Shown piece after piece: positions 1 through 10,116 of a stretch of 64,000 nt of DNA; the first letter of the stretch is position 1; each line of letters starts with the position of its first letter. Source of the DNA: Spirodela intermedia (taxonomy: Eukaryota; Streptophyta; Magnoliopsida; Alismatales; Araceae); assembly GCA_902729315.2 (NCBI GenBank), contig LR746265.1, forward strand, positions 3,266,892 to 3,330,891, read 5' to 3'. The notes under the pieces were generated by a model that saw nothing but the letters and a program-made list of their open reading frames with translations, was not told the origin of the DNA and did no database searches. Made by a program: the position numbers and the translations under genes.

Positions 1-25
1 TTGAATTCCAATGCCCCTCATGCAG

Positions 26-502
26 CTGTTCTCGTGGTGCGTGAGGACTATTGCCGCCCTTACTGCGCGGTCTCACAAAGAAGATAGATTTGGAGTCGCC
101 CAACTGACTGGCTGCAACTCTGCAGCAGTATCGACACTGTTGTCTTGCCTGCTGGCCGTAGAGTTCTCCATGGGCAAGAAGCCCAGCCCTCCATCCTCTC
201 ATCTCATCGGGCCGGCGAGCATCAAATGGGCTACTACAGTACAGGCTGGCTCCAGAGATGTGACGGCCACTGTTTCCAGCAAAAGGAGAAGTGGGGTCGT
301 ATACGCCAGGGCTTTCGCCATGGCGGATATCCTAAGAACGGGAATATACCAGATAGTTTCCGCCTTTGAAGACGATATGGTTGCAAACGCGAAAGCTTCG
401 GTCCTGCAGAAGAACTGGATTCCTGAGGGTAAGCCCTTGTATGGCACCAGGGAGGTTCTTGCGCAGAAGCTGGCCCTTTTCCAGGACTACCGAGCAGTTT
501 AA
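26..502 (+). CDS. 3'-terminal exon of a gene entering from the left; probable nucleoporin NDC1
   Basis: An open frame runs from a splice-acceptor-like site (pyrimidine-rich, AG at 24-25) to a TAA at 500-502, giving about 158 residues. An in-frame TGA at 2-4 supports the idea that the exon really begins after the acceptor, so the gene's other exons lie outside the window. The peptide starts LFSWCVRTIAALTARSHKED. It contains a GVAQLTGCN block, a GPASIKWAT block and a late block SVLQKNWIPEGKPLYGTRE, and it ends FQDYRAV. From memory this pattern matches the C-terminus of plant NDC1, the transmembrane ring nucleoporin that anchors nuclear pores in the envelope. No membrane span falls in this exon. 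The translation looks intact, so it is coding rather than a pseudogene. The family name is moderately uncertain; the terminal-exon call is firmer. Confidence 0.55.
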   Translation: MFSWCVRTIAALTARSHKEDRFGVAQLTGCNSAAVSTLLSCLLAVEFSMGKKPSPPSSHLIGPASIKWATTVQAGSRDVTATVSSKRRSGVVYARAFAMADILRTGIYQIVSAFEDDMVANAKASVLQKNWIPEGKPLYGTREVLAQKLALFQDYRAV

Positions 503-828
503 AGACCCTATTCATCATCTCTGTGGCCTCTGGTGGCATCCTATCTTCATCCAAAGAATGCGCTTGAACGCGCCGACATCCCCCTTCCCGGCCGCAGGGG
601 AGGAGGATTTCTGCGGGAGCCGGTCTGGAATCCGGCACCAGGGTTCGTTCGAGTTCCAGCCCCACCACGGAGGGGGCCATCAGAAAATCAGATATTTCTT
701 TCTTTTTTCTCTCGGTTTGCAGTTCTTTTCGTCTGTGTAATTACTTCCTCACCTCTTGGAGAAGGATATTTTTTTGAGCTCTGGTTTTCTGCAGGTACCA
801 CCAACCAAAAAAAAAAAAAAGAACTGCC

Positions 829-928
829 GTGCCCCATCAGCTAATCCTTTTGGCCGCACGGCGTGGCCGTGACGTGCCCCATCAGCTTATCCTTGTGGCC
901 GCACGGCGTGGCCGTGCCGTGCCCCAAC
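829..928 (+). repeat. 45-bp tandem repeat, about 2.2 copies, in the 3' region of the first gene
   Basis: Copies start at 829, 874 and 919, each beginning GTGCCCCA, with only a few mismatches between the first two. Each unit contains the GC-rich block GGCCGCACGGCGTGGCCGTG. The repeat lies between the stop at 502 and the poly(A) signals at 950-965, so it probably sits in the 3' UTR of the NDC1-like gene. The stretch 503-828 shows no gene. Confidence 0.85.
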
Positions 929-949
929 AAGCCACATCGCTGGCAGCCT

Positions 950-965
950 AATAAATATAAATAAA
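950..965 (+). terminator. Overlapping poly(A) signals of the first gene
   Basis: Two AATAAA hexamers, at 950-955 and 960-965, lie about 450 nt after the stop codon at 502. They are the best candidates for 3'-end formation of the NDC1-like transcript. Confidence 0.55.
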
Positions 966-1128
966 TCCCACAAGTTGCTCACAGGACGCCTCCGGCTTTT
1001 CGTTTGTAAGCCTCCCGCGGCCAAACTGCATGGCACCCAGCTCACACGATCACGTGTCGGATGGTCGAAATGATCCAACGGCTCGTTGGATTGGGCCTGC
1101 TAGGCCCCACGCGGACCTGTGGATTGCC

Positions 1129-1166
1129 CGGTGGCGACGACGGATCGTCTTCCGTCGTCGCCACCG
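1129..1166. repeat. Perfect 16-bp inverted repeat with 6-nt loop
   Basis: CGGTGGCGACGACGGA at 1129-1144 is followed by a 6-nt spacer and then by its exact reverse complement at 1151-1166. It lies between the 3' end of the first gene and the TATA box of PAO, in a GC-rich stretch. No terminal repeats of a known transposon are visible around it. Confidence 0.9.
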
Positions 1167-1469
1167 AGATCGTGCCTTTCACCCACCCCACTAGGCGGCG
1201 AGATCTCCATGTTTGAAAGGTTAAATGACCAGAGTGTCCGTTGACATATTTTTGACGGCCTGAAGGAGTTGGGGCATCGTGCTTTCTGATGTGAATTCCG
1301 AGCGTGGTGGCTTTATCGTGAACGCGGGAAAATATCCCCTGCCTAACCGAAGTAACCCCGGAGATATCGATTTCTGCGCGAGAAATCCGGGGTAATTACG
1401 TCAGATGAAAAGACGCGTGGTTCCCTCTCTCTACCCCCCCTCCCCCTCTCTTCGCGCCGTAGCCGCGGC

Positions 1470-1477
1470 TATATAAA
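1470..1477 (+). promoter_or_regulatory. TATA box of the polyamine oxidase gene
   Basis: TATATAAA stands alone in a GC-rich stretch, about 370 nt upstream of the PAO start codon. Transcription would then start near 1500, which puts the upstream ORF at 1626 inside the leader. A G-box core CACGTG lies further upstream near 1052. Confidence 0.6.
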
Positions 1478-1625
1478 CTGACGGAGGAAAGCGCAAAATG
1501 TACCGTCGAGGTGTGGCAAAATTCCCCTGGTCCGTCGTGCTCCCGATCCTTCCCTGTTCTTAGATCTCGTTGACCCATCCTCAGCCTTTCAACTCCATTG
1601 GTGTTGCCGTTTTGAATCCTCTGAT

Positions 1626-1769
1626 ATGAGCTGGTTCGATAAGCTGCGTTGCCTCTCGGACGTGAGCCGCTCCATCGACGGACTCATGATATTCATGTTA
1701 TTCTATCGTTCCTCCCTGATTCCTATACGTACCAGTCACTTCCTCTCTAAAGACGCATTGGAATATTAA
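1626..1769 (+). CDS. Upstream ORF (47 codons) in the PAO leader
   Basis: ATG at 1626-1628 opens a 47-residue frame beginning MSWFDKLRCLSDVSRSIDGL and ending at TAA 1767-1769. It is complete, lies between the TATA box and the PAO start at 1843, and is separated from that start by 73 nt. No splice junction is needed between the two. Upstream-ORF control of translation has been reported for Arabidopsis PAO2, so a peptide-type uORF here is plausible. The link is an inference: I have not aligned the peptide with any other leader. An earlier ATG at 1498 would fall right at the predicted transcription start and gives a 21-codon frame. Confidence 0.55.
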   Translation: MSWFDKLRCLSDVSRSIDGLMIFMLFYRSSLIPIRTSHFLSKDALEY

Positions 1770-1842
1770 GCCCCCCCTCTCCTGCTACTGTTTCCGCTGG
1801 CGTTGCATTGTCCGGTTTTGACGATTGTCACAATTTGCGGCA

Positions 1843-4800
1843 ATGGAGTCGAAAAATCTCTGCGGATACGAGAATTTGGACATCGATGGTAATAATACCG
1901 TACATAATTTATGAAATCAACCTTGTTACGTATGATTTTCTAGTCGGCGTAGCCTGCTGGGCACTGGGTGTTTTATTGGTTTTATTTTACATATTTTATA
2001 ATGGAACAATGGCATGTTTATTGGCGAAGCTGCCGTCTGAGCTTGACTTTTGTTCCCAATGATTAGAGGAAATATCGTTCGTCTTGATGTTGTTTCTCAT
2101 GTTGTTGAGAATTCAGCATTGATGCATTTGCGAGTCATCATAGCTCATTGGACCTTTCTAAGATGTTCAGTTTTTTTCTTTAATTTCCCACGTTTCTGAA
2201 TGCGCCTCCACCAGTTAGTCATGTCTGTATCCTCATTTTGAAGCACTGCCGGAATGCTTATTTCATATAGTCTTTTGTGGCCTAGCTAGATAACTCGTCT
2301 GATATCTCTCCGATTTCTTCCTTAAGGAAATTTTGAAGCACTAATCAGATGAATTATTTATAACTGTGCAAATTGAGAATTTTATTGAAAAACAAGCGGT
2401 CCCTGTCTGTCATTTGTTATCATAGAAGGTATCTTCGGAACCAATTAATGCTTTAGCGCGCTATTTCTGATGTGTGTATGCTTCTTGACCACTGAGTTAT
2501 AAAGATGGAGAAATCTTCCGGAGCATAGACGGTCTAAAAGATTGGATAGATCAAATTATGCAAGCATCTGTCAGTAGACGACTTTCTGGCGTAGTGAAAA
2601 GCGTAGCACTTATAGTTCGATTGATATATTTTAGATTCCTTATTATTTGAATAATGTGAAAAGCGTGTGGATCGTTTATGTGATTAATAACTGTGGCGAT
2701 TGAAAATGCAGTCTGAGAAGACTGACGTCTCGGTTTGGTTTTAGTACGATGTAAATTATCTGGATAAACTCATAAGGGTCGGTATATCTTTTTGTCTCAT
2801 GTCTGTAATTATAAAGATTAAGAGGATCCTCCTGGAGAGTACATATTAATAGGGACCAAATGAGAAAATTATGGAGTAGGTGATGATACAAGTGCTGAAA
2901 TATCCTAAATTTTATGCTTATTGTGTAGATATTGACAATGTTTGAAGAAATCAGAAGTTGCATAAAAATTATGTTTTTATTGGGATTTTTTTTTCTTCTT
3001 TCAGTTTCGCTGATCGTAGAGTGAAATGTTGCTATTTTCGTTGTCTAGGAACTTTTATTTCCGACATAGAGAGGCAGAAAACTCTCCCTTCCGTCATCGT
3101 GATTGGGGGAGGGATTTCAGGAATAGCAGCTGCTCGTGCTCTACAAAATTCTGCTTTTAAGGTGAATGATCAATCTTAAGTTGGTGCAAAATTAGTAACC
3201 TTCATTCGGAAATAAGATGTGTTGTATTATTCCAGTATCTTTGACCTCAATCATTTTCTTCGAAGTGGTAAATATTTATTTTATTATTCTTTCATTTCAG
3301 GTCATACTGTTGGAATCACGGAATCGGCTTGGCGGTCGCGTCCATACTGATTATAGTTTTGGGTGTCCTGTTGACATGGGAGCATCATGGAAAGTTCATT
3401 TTCTTTCCACTTTGCAGTTTATGTTGACATCATCACTTCCCTTTTTCGTCTTTCTGCGGGCCTAACAGCTTTTATCTCTTCTCACTTCACTGCAGGCTTC
3501 ATGGTGTTTGCAATGAAAACTCCTTGGCTCCACTGATTCGCTATCTGGGCCTCAGATTATACCGCACCAGTGGTGACAACTCTATATTGTACGATCATGA
3601 TTTGGACTGGTATTTTCTGTCCTAACCCAGATTTATGTCTTATGCCCAGTTTTAGCTCTGCTTTTGTGTCAGATTTTCCATTAACAGTTTGGTTACTCAT
3701 CCATTTCTGAATAATTCATAATTTTAGACCATTATACGTGCAAGCCCTGAAGTCCAAGCAAGAGAATGACTGGTGTTCTGTTTTATGGTGGAGAAACTTT
3801 TACTGCCGTCACCAGTTCACCCCTTCCTGGAACTCTTTAACCTTCAATAAACGCCTACATCAGAATTCGGCGTCTCCTGGTTATGTTAACACAGCACACG
3901 TTTTTCTCATCTGAAAGAACCCTGTGGGTATCAATCACAAACTCCACATTCATTGATGAGCCTATATTCATTGATCATCTTCACGGGACATAGAATTGGC
4001 AAGATGACAGTTGTAGACTTACACAAGCCACTTTGCAACCGATAAATTTAATTTTACGACAAATAGAGTTCATAATTCAATACCATGTTCTTATTGCCTT
4101 TTTTGTTAGTCTCCCCCCGTGTTCATTTGGTCTTTCAATTTTTTCCTAATGAAAATTGTCCCATTGAACATTTTTCTGCAGTTGTGCACTCTTTGATGTG
4201 GACGGACTACAAGTTCCTCAACAGTTAGTGGTTGAAGTCGGTGAAACGTTCAAAAGGATTCTGAAAGAAGTACGTAAAAGTTTCCTCAAACAGCGGAGTT
4301 ATTCCAATTTATTTTAGTGCTATTTTGTTGATTTTCTTTTAATGGATCAGACAGAGAACGTTAGAAATGAACGTAATGAAGATATGTCTATTCACCAAGC
4401 CATGTCAATTGTCTTGGAGAGGCATCCAAACTTAAGGTGCAGGATTATATGAATACACTTCTCTTGGTATTATTTTGAGATATGAATGGAGATTATACGT
4501 TATATAGCTGACATCGTTTATGGTTACAGACAAGAAGGATTGGCATATGAAGTATTGCAGTGGTACATATGCAGAATGGAGGCATGGTTTGCAGCAGATG
4601 CGGACGCAATTTCTCTGAAAAACTGGGACCAGGCAAGGAATCACACAAACGAAGTTCCTTTATCAATGCGTCTATCCTTAAGAATCATGCGTAGTATATC
4701 TATCGTACATGTTTCGTTGTAGCCAAGAATTGATGAAGAGGCTTTCTCCGGGAACTACACATTCAGGGGCAAAAATTGAAACGTGGAAGCTTCTTTTATC

Positions 4801-6256
4801 GTTTGGTGTCATTGCCTGACGCCCGATCTTTTGCAACTCAGGAACTTGTCCTCTCTGGTGGCCACGGACTCATGGTCCAAGGATACCACCCGCTGATTCA
4901 AGCGCTCTCAAAGGACCTTGACATACGCTTGAACTGCAGGTATGCTCAACCCCCCATCTTCATTTCGAAGATCTCACCATCTAAGAGTTGTCTAGAGTGT
5001 TCCATGCTCTTTCTCTCATTCCGTAGTTAAGAGACCATCCATTTCTGCCTCGTCCATAGTTGATTTTGAACGCACTTGACCTCTTTTTTCACGCGCCGCT
5101 GAGTAAAACAGGCATCGTCCTATGTGGGTTTTGTGAGGAAGGCTAGAACTACGCCTATTAGTTGTTAAAATGTTCCCTGGAAATCATACAATTGAAGGAT
5201 TTTGAATGTTTCTTCCAATGAGATTCATTTCCATGCGTCACAGTGACATGCTCAAGACGGTAAGGGTTTTAAAGAAGAGAAATTTTTGCTACTGTTGACT
5301 GTTTAAGGGGGCATTCGATCATGTTGGCGCAATCGGAATTTTATTTATTTATTTTTATGCGTGGGGAGGGAGCCATTATCGTTCAAATTCTTTCAACCAT
5401 TTCCGCGATTTCAATGAGAGGCGTCTCGATCTGCAGGGTCAGACGCATTGTCCGGCGCTGTAACCAGGTCCTGCTCACTGTTGAAGGCGGGGAGATCTTC
5501 GTCGCCGATGCCGTCATTATCACCGTTCCGCTGGGGGTCCTGAAAGCCAACTCGATCAGGTTCGAACCGGAGCTGCCGGAGTGGAAGCGCTCGGCCATCT
5601 CGGACATCGGAGTCGGGAACGAGAACAAGATCGCTCTCCGCTTCAGCACTGTCTTCTGGCCCAACGTCGAGTTCCTCGGCGTCGTCGCCCCAACTTCCCA
5701 CGCCTGCGGCTACTTCCTCAACCTCCACAAGGCCAGCGGGCACCCAGTCCTCGTCTTCATGGCCGCCGGAACCCTCGCCGGCGACATGGAGAAGCTCTCC
5801 GACGACGAAGCGGCCCACTTCGCGATGCTCCACCTGAAGAAGATGTTCGCCGACGCCGCCGATCCGGTAAGCCGACGTGCACTCTCCACCAGTCAGCGAT
5901 GGCCCAATCCCAAAGCCGACTAACCTTTTCTCCTGCCCGTGCAGGTCCAGTACTTGGTCTCGCGCTGGGGCAGCGACCCCGATTCGCTCGGTTGCTACTC
6001 CTGTGACTTGGTGGGGAAGCCAGAGGGCCTGTACGAGAGGTACAGGGCGCCAGTGGAGAACCTCTTCTTCGCCGGCGAGGCGGCGAGCGTGGACCACTCG
6101 GGCTCCGTCCACGGCGCTTACTCCGCCGGTGTCTTCGCCGCCGAGGCGTGCGGAAGGTATCTCTCGACGCTGCATGGCAGCGCAGATCTCCTCCAGATCG
6201 CCTGCAGGGAGGAGGCCGCCGAAGCCATGGTTCCACTTCAGATCTCCAGGATGTAA
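1843..6256 (+). CDS. PAO: Peroxisomal polyamine oxidase (PAO2/3/4 type), 10 exons, 492 aa
   Basis: FAD-dependent amine oxidase that back-converts spermine and spermidine toward putrescine with release of H2O2. Exons: 1843-1888, 3049-3161, 3301-3389, 3496-3609, 4182-4269, 4351-4436, 4530-4632, 4842-4939, 5437-5866, 5945-6256. They sum to 1479 nt in one frame. Visible motifs are the dinucleotide-binding loop [28 protein letters not shown], the GASW/LHGV junction, [18 protein letters not shown], and the C-terminal FAD segment [20 protein letters not shown]. The protein ends SRM, a type 1 peroxisomal targeting signal as in Arabidopsis PAO2-4, and length is normal for that clade. The start MESKNLCG is chosen because exon 1 joins exon 2 in phase. 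Intron 3 needs a GA donor (3390-3391) and intron 7 a GC donor (4633-4634). Exons 9-10 are much GC-richer than exons 1-8. Confidence 0.93.
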
Positions 6257-8475
6257 GTGGTGACCCCCCCCCCCTCCATCTTCGCGATGGAAAAGATCCT
6301 CAAGCATACTTAGCTCGAACTACACTAGAAATCCCTGGATTATGGCTGTCACTTAATATATGTTGTACTAATAAGACTTGAGAATTTTTCTTATTTTCTT
6401 TCACCTCATTTTTCTTCCTCGGTGTGATTTTGCAACCTTTCTTCTAATGGTTCTATAACCATCAACAGCAATATCTTAAATATCTTTTAATACGATTGAT
6501 GTTTTCATCTTAGTACATAAGAATTCATAATATGCGATCAATATGAACTAAATCTATGCGTTGGTTGTCATAAAAAAGGTAATCTTCAAACATATCTTTA
6601 ATACGCAGCCCAATTTCAACTCAATTCAAATGGATCAGAGGTTCATGATGCATGAAAACATAATTCAGCCCAAATTCAATTCGAAATAGCCCAATTTGAC
6701 ACATGTTAAATGTGGTAAATCTCAATTTCCACGATTTTTAATTTCAAATGATCCTCTAAATTTGTCAAGTTTATTTAATAAACCGTATTTTTTTCAGACA
6801 TGTTTTAATTTCTATTTTTTTCTAGGTTAGTTATAGTTAGATTTCAGCATATAAAAAAGAACACCCTTGTAGTCGGAGATGTATTCACGTTTTCATCAAT
6901 TTATTTTGAGTTATTTTCATCTTTGAAGGTTTTATATTTCTGCTAGTAGATCTAGTATCCTTGTGGATTCATAGGCTTTTTTTTATTATATGAACTTATG
7001 ATCAATCACTTGTAAACTCTTATCCAATACTTGTATCATTTGATGATGCCATGTAAATCGTTAGAAACATGTGAAGTGTATGGCTAACCCAATAACGAAT
7101 GTTTCTTAAGGGGACTGGAGCAGGATACCGTGAGACAAAGGATCTTCTTTCTAAAAGAGATTCTATTTGTAACTATTATATGTCTAAGGTCCAATATTGC
7201 AAGCTAATGATTTTTTTTCATGTTTCAGAATATAGTTAACCAATACATTAACTAATCAATTATGATAAACTGGATCGAATTTTGCAGTTTTTTTTTCTGC
7301 AGTACCTTGATGTGACCTGAACGTGAAAGAGGTTCAAGAATCATTCTTTTATAAGGGCTAAAAATGACTCACTTATTTTGGCTCTCTGACCCCATACTCT
7401 AAGTGAATTTGGGACAGCTATTCGAAATCTTAGGGAAAGACTTGATTTGTTATCTCATGTCTGCTTTTCGTGAAAAAATACCACTTGAAGGGGAGGGTTT
7501 CTTCAAACAACAAGGAGCTGAGACAACTATTCAACCAGATCCGGCTTGGCTATTGATAGAGTGAATAGATCCACCATTTATTGAAATCTCTCTTTTGATT
7601 CAAAATCATGGCATAACGTGTATCCCCCATTTTTCCGGTCATAGAATAGCTGAAATAAATCCAAAAATAGATTTTTGTTCAAGAATGAAATCTTATTGGA
7701 ACTATCCATAACTAGTTCAAAAGATTGATAAAAGTCAATCATTCACAACCACTGATGGAGGACTCCTGGAAAAGTTACCTAAATTTCACCCTTTTAGATG
7801 CTTTTTCAAACTCATTTTCGACACTAAGTAGTAGTCAAAAACTTGGAGCATACCTTGTATATATATGTTAATATCAAAAATATAAATAATATTAAAATAA
7901 TAGTAATAATAATAAATTATAAATTAAATATATAAAAATTTAAAAGATGTTCAATCAAACTTATTTGATTCAATAGAAGCCAAAAGAAGTTAATATGGTA
8001 CACAAATAATGATAGAGATGCCAAAAGTACGTCGAAGGGACAAAATCCCTTTATTCTATAGATTCAAGGTAAAAGCCATTCTACAAAATCACATTTTTTA
8101 CAGACTCAAGGTCATGATTTTAATTTTCAAAATATTTAGTCAAAGTTGAATGTGATCAAATCATCAGTTCTTACAATTTCTATTACACCATATTTAAAAT
8201 TATTTTGTCAATGAACAAATAATAGAATTTCCAAGAAGACCAATCTTGCCCTAATTTCACTTTGAAGTATTTCAAATTATGATGATGTCATAATTAAAAA
8301 TATAATTTTCTATAGTTATACTCTAAAAGGCCTTCAAAATGTATTAAGCAAAAAATTTCATCACTTCTAGATACTTCTCATCTCACTATATAACTTGAGG
8401 GCTATTTACGTTCCCCCAACCTTGCCATGTGGCTGTAGAGTCCTCATATGAGGAGGCATTACGGGGATTAGGCCT
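6257..8475. other. AT-rich intergenic DNA without a gene
   Basis: After the PAO stop the sequence becomes AT-rich with short homopolymers and no open frame that looks coding. The only recognisable item is the plastid-like stretch at 7406-7533. The PAO 3' end probably lies within the first 150 nt, where an AATAAG occurs near 6369. Confidence 0.6.
7406..7533 (+). pseudogene. ycf2: Fragment resembling plastid ycf2 (nuclear plastid DNA)
   Basis: One frame reads [19 protein letters not shown] and continues into [18 protein letters not shown]. This strongly resembles the N-terminal third of the plastid Ycf2 protein, where a GQLFEIL...FREKIP...GFFKQQGA block occurs. Similarity fades after about 7533, and the frame meets a stop near 7561. 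Upstream of 7406 it is also lost. This fits a short, old transfer of plastid DNA into the nucleus. Identification is from memory of the family. Confidence 0.65.
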
Positions 8476-8695
8476 TGTTAGAACATGCAAAAACCTTATC
8501 GTTTGGCATATGATCCCGCTGAAGAAGAACAGTCGTAAACCCTAGCCATCATACAAGAGAGACAAGAGAGAGGGAAAAATCATGGAGAGAGAAAAATGAT
8601 TCATTAAGATTGAAAGGGAGAAAAGGTACATGTTATATATATACATAATGGAATGAATCCATCTACTAAATCCACTTATTCTTGAATTTGACCCA
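8476..8695 (-). repeat. 3' LTR of the copia element
   Basis: In plus orientation it starts TGTTAGAACATGC and ends near TTGACC. It aligns along its whole length with 13267-13477, at roughly four matches in five by eye. The right boundary is approximate because the terminal CA has decayed. Confidence 0.75.
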
Positions 8696-9909
8696 TTAAT
8701 GTTTCTTCTTAAGTTAGTGAATAGATATCATCCAATCTCAACTAAGATATAAGACCAAGAAAGGTTGATCCACTTAATCCCCTAGTTAATACATTTGCAA
8801 GTTGATCATAGGTGAAAATGTATGGTGTATAAATAATTCTTTAATATAGCTTCTCCTTGATAAAAAGTCGATCAATCTCTATATGTTTCGTATGATTATG
8901 CTGGACTAGATTGTGCACAATATTTATAGTTGATTTTTTGTCGTAGTACAGTTGAATTGACTTGCTCATAATGCTTCAAGATTTCTTTAACTCATAATAC
9001 TTTGCAAAACCCCTACGTCATTGCTCGAAATTCTAATTCCACACTAGACCTTGACACTACATATTGTTTCTTGCTCCATCAAAAGATGAGGTTGCCACTT
9101 AGAAAGGTACAATATCTTGATGCAAATCTTTGACCAATGTTAAAACTTACGTAATCTGCATTAGTGTATACTTCAATGTCTAACTTATTTTGCTTCTTAT
9201 ATAAAATATTAAAGAACTCGTTCTGCAACAAACAAGTGAGATATACATAGTTTTATACATAAATTGACTAAGTACTCCAACATCATATGGGATATGAGGT
9301 CTAGTATGAAAGATATATATTAATTTTTCTAGAAGTCTTTGATATCAGGGTGCATATGTTTTGTTACTTTCTTTAGTTTCAATAAGTTTACAATAAGGAT
9401 CTATTGATATGTTCTACATTCTAATTTTTCAATGCCTCATAATAGGTCTAAAATATACTTCTGTTAAGAAATAAATGTCTTGTTTAGAGTAGGCTACTTT
9501 TATCCTTAAGAAATAATTTTATTTTCTCAATATTTTAATATGAAACTCTTTCAATAGATTCTTGTTTAATGATTCTCTTTCACATTTATCATTTTCTACA
9601 ATTATGATATCATTCACATGTACTAAAAGAATTGTAATTCTCGCTGAAGTTGAGTGTTTAATGAATAATGTGTGATCTATGTGTTAGATGATTTATATCT
9701 TAACTCACATTATTTAAAAAAAAAAATCAAGCTAGGCCATAGATGATTACTTAAGTCCATACAATACCTTCTGTAAGTTGTACACTACACTATTCTTTAT
9801 ATTTTTATTATATCCTTGAGGTACATTTAATATAATATATATATAAATATTCTTCTAAGTCTTCATGTAGAAAGTTATTTTTCACATCAAATTGTTCAAT
9901 GTCTCATTC

Positions 9910-10116
9910 TCAATGTACTACTAAGAAAAGTAAAATCTTAATTATATTCATCTTTGCAATGAGAACAAATATTTCTAGGTAATCTATGTTGTAGGTTTGA
10001 GTGTATCTCTTGACCACTAACCTAACTTTATATCTTTCTATTATGCTATCAGCATTATATTTGATCGTGTAGACACACTTACATCTCACAACTTTTTTTC
10101 CTTTTGGTAGACTCAT
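9910..10116 (-). pseudogene. Reverse transcriptase remnant of the copia element
   Basis: The longest surviving pol frame, 68 codons. It contains KGKKVVRCKCVYTIKYN and RYKVRLVVKRYTQTYNIDY, the copia RT N-terminal block (usually CKWVYKIKY and ARLVAKGYTQ.GIDY). Nothing in it suggests a host gene. Confidence 0.8.

Noticed and set aside
5411-6307. 298-codon ORF on the minus strand over the last PAO exons
   Set aside because: It lies exactly antisense to GC-rich, well-conserved PAO exons 9-10. High GC3 removes stop codons on the opposite strand, and the peptide has no domain.
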